Assembly: GCF_017642925.1 (NCBI RefSeq)
Contig: NZ_JAEPOL010000019.1
Location: 1 to 64,000, forward strand
Reading direction: 5' to 3'
Length of the DNA stretch: 64,000 bases
From: Maricaulis sp.
Lineage (GTDB): Bacteria > Pseudomonadota > Alphaproteobacteria > Caulobacterales > Maricaulaceae
Shown here piece by piece: positions 60,631-64,000 of this stretch. The notes under the pieces were generated by a model. That model was not told where the DNA came from and did no database searches. It saw only the letters and a list, made by a program, of their open reading frames with translations. A program made the position numbers and the translations under genes. How positions within the stretch are numbered: the stretch's first letter is position 1; the number at the start of each line of letters is the position of its first letter.

Positions 60631-61671
60631 ATGATGATTTCGCGCTGTCCCCCGCCGGCCGGTCCCCTGGCCGCGACGATCCGAACCGCGGCGGCGATCC
60701 GTGTCATGATCTGCGGCCTGCTGGCCTGTCTCGCTCTCCCCCTGGCTGCCACAGCCCAGCATCGTGAGCCGGACAGTGTCATTGCGCTCTGGCCCGATGG
60801 TGCCGTGCCGGGCTCGCAGACACTCGACGGCCGGCTGGAGGAGGTCATCGTCGAGCGCAGCGAAGATCCCGGCACGATCCGCGACCGCTATGTCGCGGGC
60901 ATCACCCGGCCGCGCCTGCTTGTCTTCCGTCCGGAAACGCCCAACGGGACGGCCCTGCTGATGTTGCCCGGCGGCGGCTATCAGCGCGTGGTGCTGGACA
61001 AGGAAGGGATCGAGAGCGCCGAGCGCTTCAACGCCGCAGGGATCACGGTGTTCATCCTCATTTACCGGCTGCCGGCCGAGGGTCATGAAAACGGCGCGGA
61101 TGTACCCCTGCAGGATACCCAGCGCGCGATGCGCCTGATCCGGGCGATGGCGGAGGATTACGATATCGATCCCGGGCGCACCGGCGTCATCGGCTTCTCC
61201 GCCGGCGGCCATCTGGCAGGCTCCATCGCCACCCGTTTCGATGCAGAGGTCTATCCCGCGCACGACAGTGCCGACACGCTTGGCGCCCGTCCCGATTTCG
61301 CCGCGCTGATCTATCCCGTCACCCGCATGGAAGGCCCGGCCATCCATGAAGGTTCGCGCGACCGTCTCATCGGTGCCTATCCGGCTCCTGAAATGGTGGC
61401 GGTTCACGATATCGCCGCGGCGGCCCGGGCCGATGCCCCGCCGCTCTTCCTGCTGCATGCTGCGGATGACACATCGGTGCCCGTCGCCAATTCGCTCGAC
61501 GTCTTCGATGCCTTCACCGCACAGGGCGTGCCGGTGGACATGCATGTTTTTTCCGAAGGCGGGCACGGTTTCGGCATCCGTTATACCGAAGGCCTGCCGG
61601 TCGCTGTCTGGCCAGATCTCGTGATCGGCTGGATGGAAGGTGGCGGTTTCCTGCCGGAGATGCCGGACTAG
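60631..61671 (+). CDS. alpha/beta hydrolase (acetyl/feruloyl esterase-like, BD-FAE type)
   Basis: 346 residues with a signal or anchor segment (about 18-42). The oxyanion loop ALLMLPGGGYQRV, nucleophile elbow GFSAGGHLAG, Asp in HAADDTSVP and His in EGGHGFG form a full Ser-Asp-His triad of the BD-FAE/esterase type. It probably removes acetyl or similar groups from the oligosaccharide taken up by receptor E. Its TAG overlaps the opposing stop codon (CTAG, 61668-61671). Confidence 0.87.
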   Translation: MMISRCPPPAGPLAATIRTAAAIRVMICGLLACLALPLAATAQHREPDSVIALWPDGAVPGSQTLDGRLEEVIVERSEDPGTIRDRYVAGITRPRLLVFRPETPNGTALLMLPGGGYQRVVLDKEGIESAERFNAAGITVFILIYRLPAEGHENGADVPLQDTQRAMRLIRAMAEDYDIDPGRTGVIGFSAGGHLAGSIATRFDAEVYPAHDSADTLGARPDFAALIYPVTRMEGPAIHEGSRDRLIGAYPAPEMVAVHDIAAAARADAPPLFLLHAADDTSVPVANSLDVFDAFTAQGVPVDMHVFSEGGHGFGIRYTEGLPVAVWPDLVIGWMEGGGFLPEMPD

Positions 61672-63235
61672 GTGCCCGGCTGCACGTAGGGCACGCTGGC
61701 AAACAATTCCCGCTCGGCGCCGCGCGGGTCGTTCTCCATCCGCGGCGGCCAGTCCAGCACGAGGGTTTCCCGGTGCTCCATCGTGTAGGGCTGCCATTGC
61801 GGCAGGGCGGCATGATTGGGATCGCCCGTGCGGGCCAGGGCGATCAGGGCCTCGCTGAGCAGGGCCGCCATGTTGCGCGCCGTCTGTGAGTTGCCGGTCA
61901 GGCTGTCCGGCACGGCGGTATTGTCGAAGGCCAGCGGGATATCGAATGTGTGGGGCGCGTGCGGATTGCCCCAGTCGAGCTGGTAGACGAAGGCGGGCGC
62001 GCCGGCCTTTGCGCGCTCCTCGGCCTCGATGACGGCAGCCCGCCAGGAGCGCGCCGCCGTCGTGGCGGCATAGAAGATCTCTTCCGGCGAGCGCTGCGGG
62101 TAGAGCTCGCGATAACGCGCCACCACGGTTTCCGGCCGGATATCGACCCGCATATTGGGGATCAGCAGCGCGGGCAGATCGTCCCAGCCGATATTCTCGT
62201 ATTGCGGCCCGCGCAGAAAGGCGTGGGTCTCGTCATGCGTATTGCCGATGATCATCGGGATGTGCAGCGACTGCGGCGCGGCGGTCGGATAGAAGGGGTG
62301 ACGCGGCATCACCAGATCGTCCTTCACCGGACCGAAATAGACCGAGCCATAGGGCAGGACGGGGTCCGCCGTTTCCAGCGCGTCGACCAGGGCCCCCGCC
62401 GGCAGGTCGGCGGCGCGATGGGCGCTGTCATCGTCCAGGCCCAGGGCTGCCAGGAAGGCGCGGGCGCGTTCGGTGGCATTGGCGGGACCCGAGGCGGTGA
62501 CCTGCTGGCCGCTCATCGTGGCGGCGCTGTGGAACAGGCCCTCGGCGGCGGGTGTCGCCATCAGGCTGGCGATCTTGCCGCCGCCGCCCGACTGGCCGAA
62601 CACCATCACACGGTCCGGATCGCCGCCGAACTGGCGGGCATTCTCGCGCACCCATTCCAGAGCCAGGACAAGATCCAGCTGGCCGCAATTGCCCGAGGCG
62701 GCGAAAGCCTCGCCGGCGAGGCGCCGCAGATAGAGATATCCGAAAGCGTTGAGACGGTGGTTGACGGTGACGACCACAACATCGCCGCGCTGGCAAAGGC
62801 GGGTGCCGTCATACAGCGGGTGCGAGCCGGATCCGTTGGAATAGGCGCCGCCGTGGAAATACACCATGACGGGCCGGTTGCCGCAATCGGCGAGGCCGGG
62901 CGTCCAGACATTGAGAAACAGGCAGTCTTCCGCCGTCTCCGGCTGGCTGCTGCGCTGCGGGCTGGCAGGGCCGTATTCCGTGGCGCCGATCGCATCCTGC
63001 CAGGGCTCGGGCCGAACCGGCGGGCGGAAGCGGGCGCGGCCGGTGTCGGCGCCGTAGCGGATGCCCAGAAAGCGGTTGATGCCGTCCGAGCGCATGCCGC
63101 GCACCGGCCCGTTGCTGGTGCGGGCCACCGGATCGCCCGGCTGGGCGCGAACGGCGGCGGACGGGAGGATGGCCGCCGCCGTCGCTGCGGCGCCGCCCAG
63201 AAAGGTCCGGCGCCGGATGGGGGGAAGGTCTTGTG

Positions 63236-63239
<4 letters not shown>
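61668..63239 (-). CDS. carboxylesterase family protein (type B), Tat-exported
   Basis: 523 residues. The N-terminal RRRTFLGGAAATAAAILPSAAVRAQ is a twin-arginine signal, so it would be folded before export. The carboxylesterase type-B core: EDCLFLNVWTP, FHGGAY (oxyanion), FGQSGGGGKIA (nucleophile Ser in GxSxG-like motif), then Asp/Glu and a C-terminal His in DWGNPHAPHTFDIPLAF. It starts inside the kdgK stop codon (ATGA) and is convergent with the hydrolase at 60631. Likely deesterifies methyl or acetyl esters of polysaccharide. Confidence 0.9.

Positions 63240-64000
<761 letters not shown>

Overview
This is a GC-rich, gene-dense chromosomal window from an alphaproteobacterium. The rplU-rpmA-obgE-proB-nadD-rsfS-rlmH-envC-ctpA-rppH order, a FixL/FixJ/FixK-type circuit, five large TonB-dependent receptors and many TTG/GTG starts with ATGA overlaps fit a marine, stalked-type oligotroph (Caulobacterales/Maricaulales, Hyphomonadaceae-like). 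The taxon is inferred from gene content only. No prophage, insertion sequence, CRISPR array or rRNA operon was seen.

Layout. (1) 1-10.4 kb, minus strand: conserved housekeeping block, read from rplU-rpmA (strong promoter near 10.37-10.40 kb) through a GNAT enzyme, obgE, proB, nadD, rsfS, rlmH, the LytM-like envC, ctpA, a divergent polysaccharide deacetylase and rppH. (2) 10.4-14.6 kb: small lipoprotein, tRNA-Ser(CGA), TonB receptor A. (3) 14.6-33.5 kb: an anaerobic/denitrification island with nnrS, nrdG, nrdD, quinol-type norB and hemN on the minus strand. On the plus strand are a Dnr/NnrR-like regulator, a DUF1858 protein, fixL, fixJ, a single-domain receiver (FixT-like), a FixK-like regulator, nirK, pseudoazurin and a probable copper TonB receptor. 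A PLP decarboxylase and a beta-barrel porin follow, divergent from each other. Seven TTG-N8-CAA boxes lie in front of these genes, and nrdD carries a tandem NrdR-box pair. (4) 33.5-38.7 kb: TetR regulator, TonB receptor C behind a palindromic operator, alpha/beta hydrolase, LysR regulator. (5) 38.9-48.2 kb: TonB receptor D, N-acyl-D-amino-acid deacylase, DAACS symporter and gamma-glutamyltransferase, with RidA and a D-amino-acid dehydrogenase facing them. This looks like a module for taking up and degrading D-amino-acid or gamma-glutamyl compounds. (6) 48.4-52.2 kb: a Zur-box-controlled zinc island with a MerC-like protein divergent from a His-rich DUF2796 protein, ABC ATPase, FtsX-like permease and DUF3299 lipoprotein. 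(7) 52.2-57.5 kb: NodB-type deacetylase, two secreted amidohydrolases, and a small ECF-sigma operon. (8) 57.5-64 kb: TonB receptor E behind two LacI-type operators, an alpha/beta hydrolase, and a convergent carboxylesterase-kdgK operon that runs off the right edge; probably a polysaccharide (uronate) utilisation locus.

How the parts work together. In region 3, oxygen sensing by the heme-PAS kinase FixL and FixJ would feed FixK. FixK and the Dnr/NnrR-like regulator would then act at the TTG-N8-CAA boxes to switch on nitrite reduction (NirK with pseudoazurin), NO reduction (NorB), NO tolerance (NnrS), oxygen-independent heme synthesis (HemN) and possibly the receiver protein as negative feedback. 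No nitrate or nitrous-oxide reductase is in this window.
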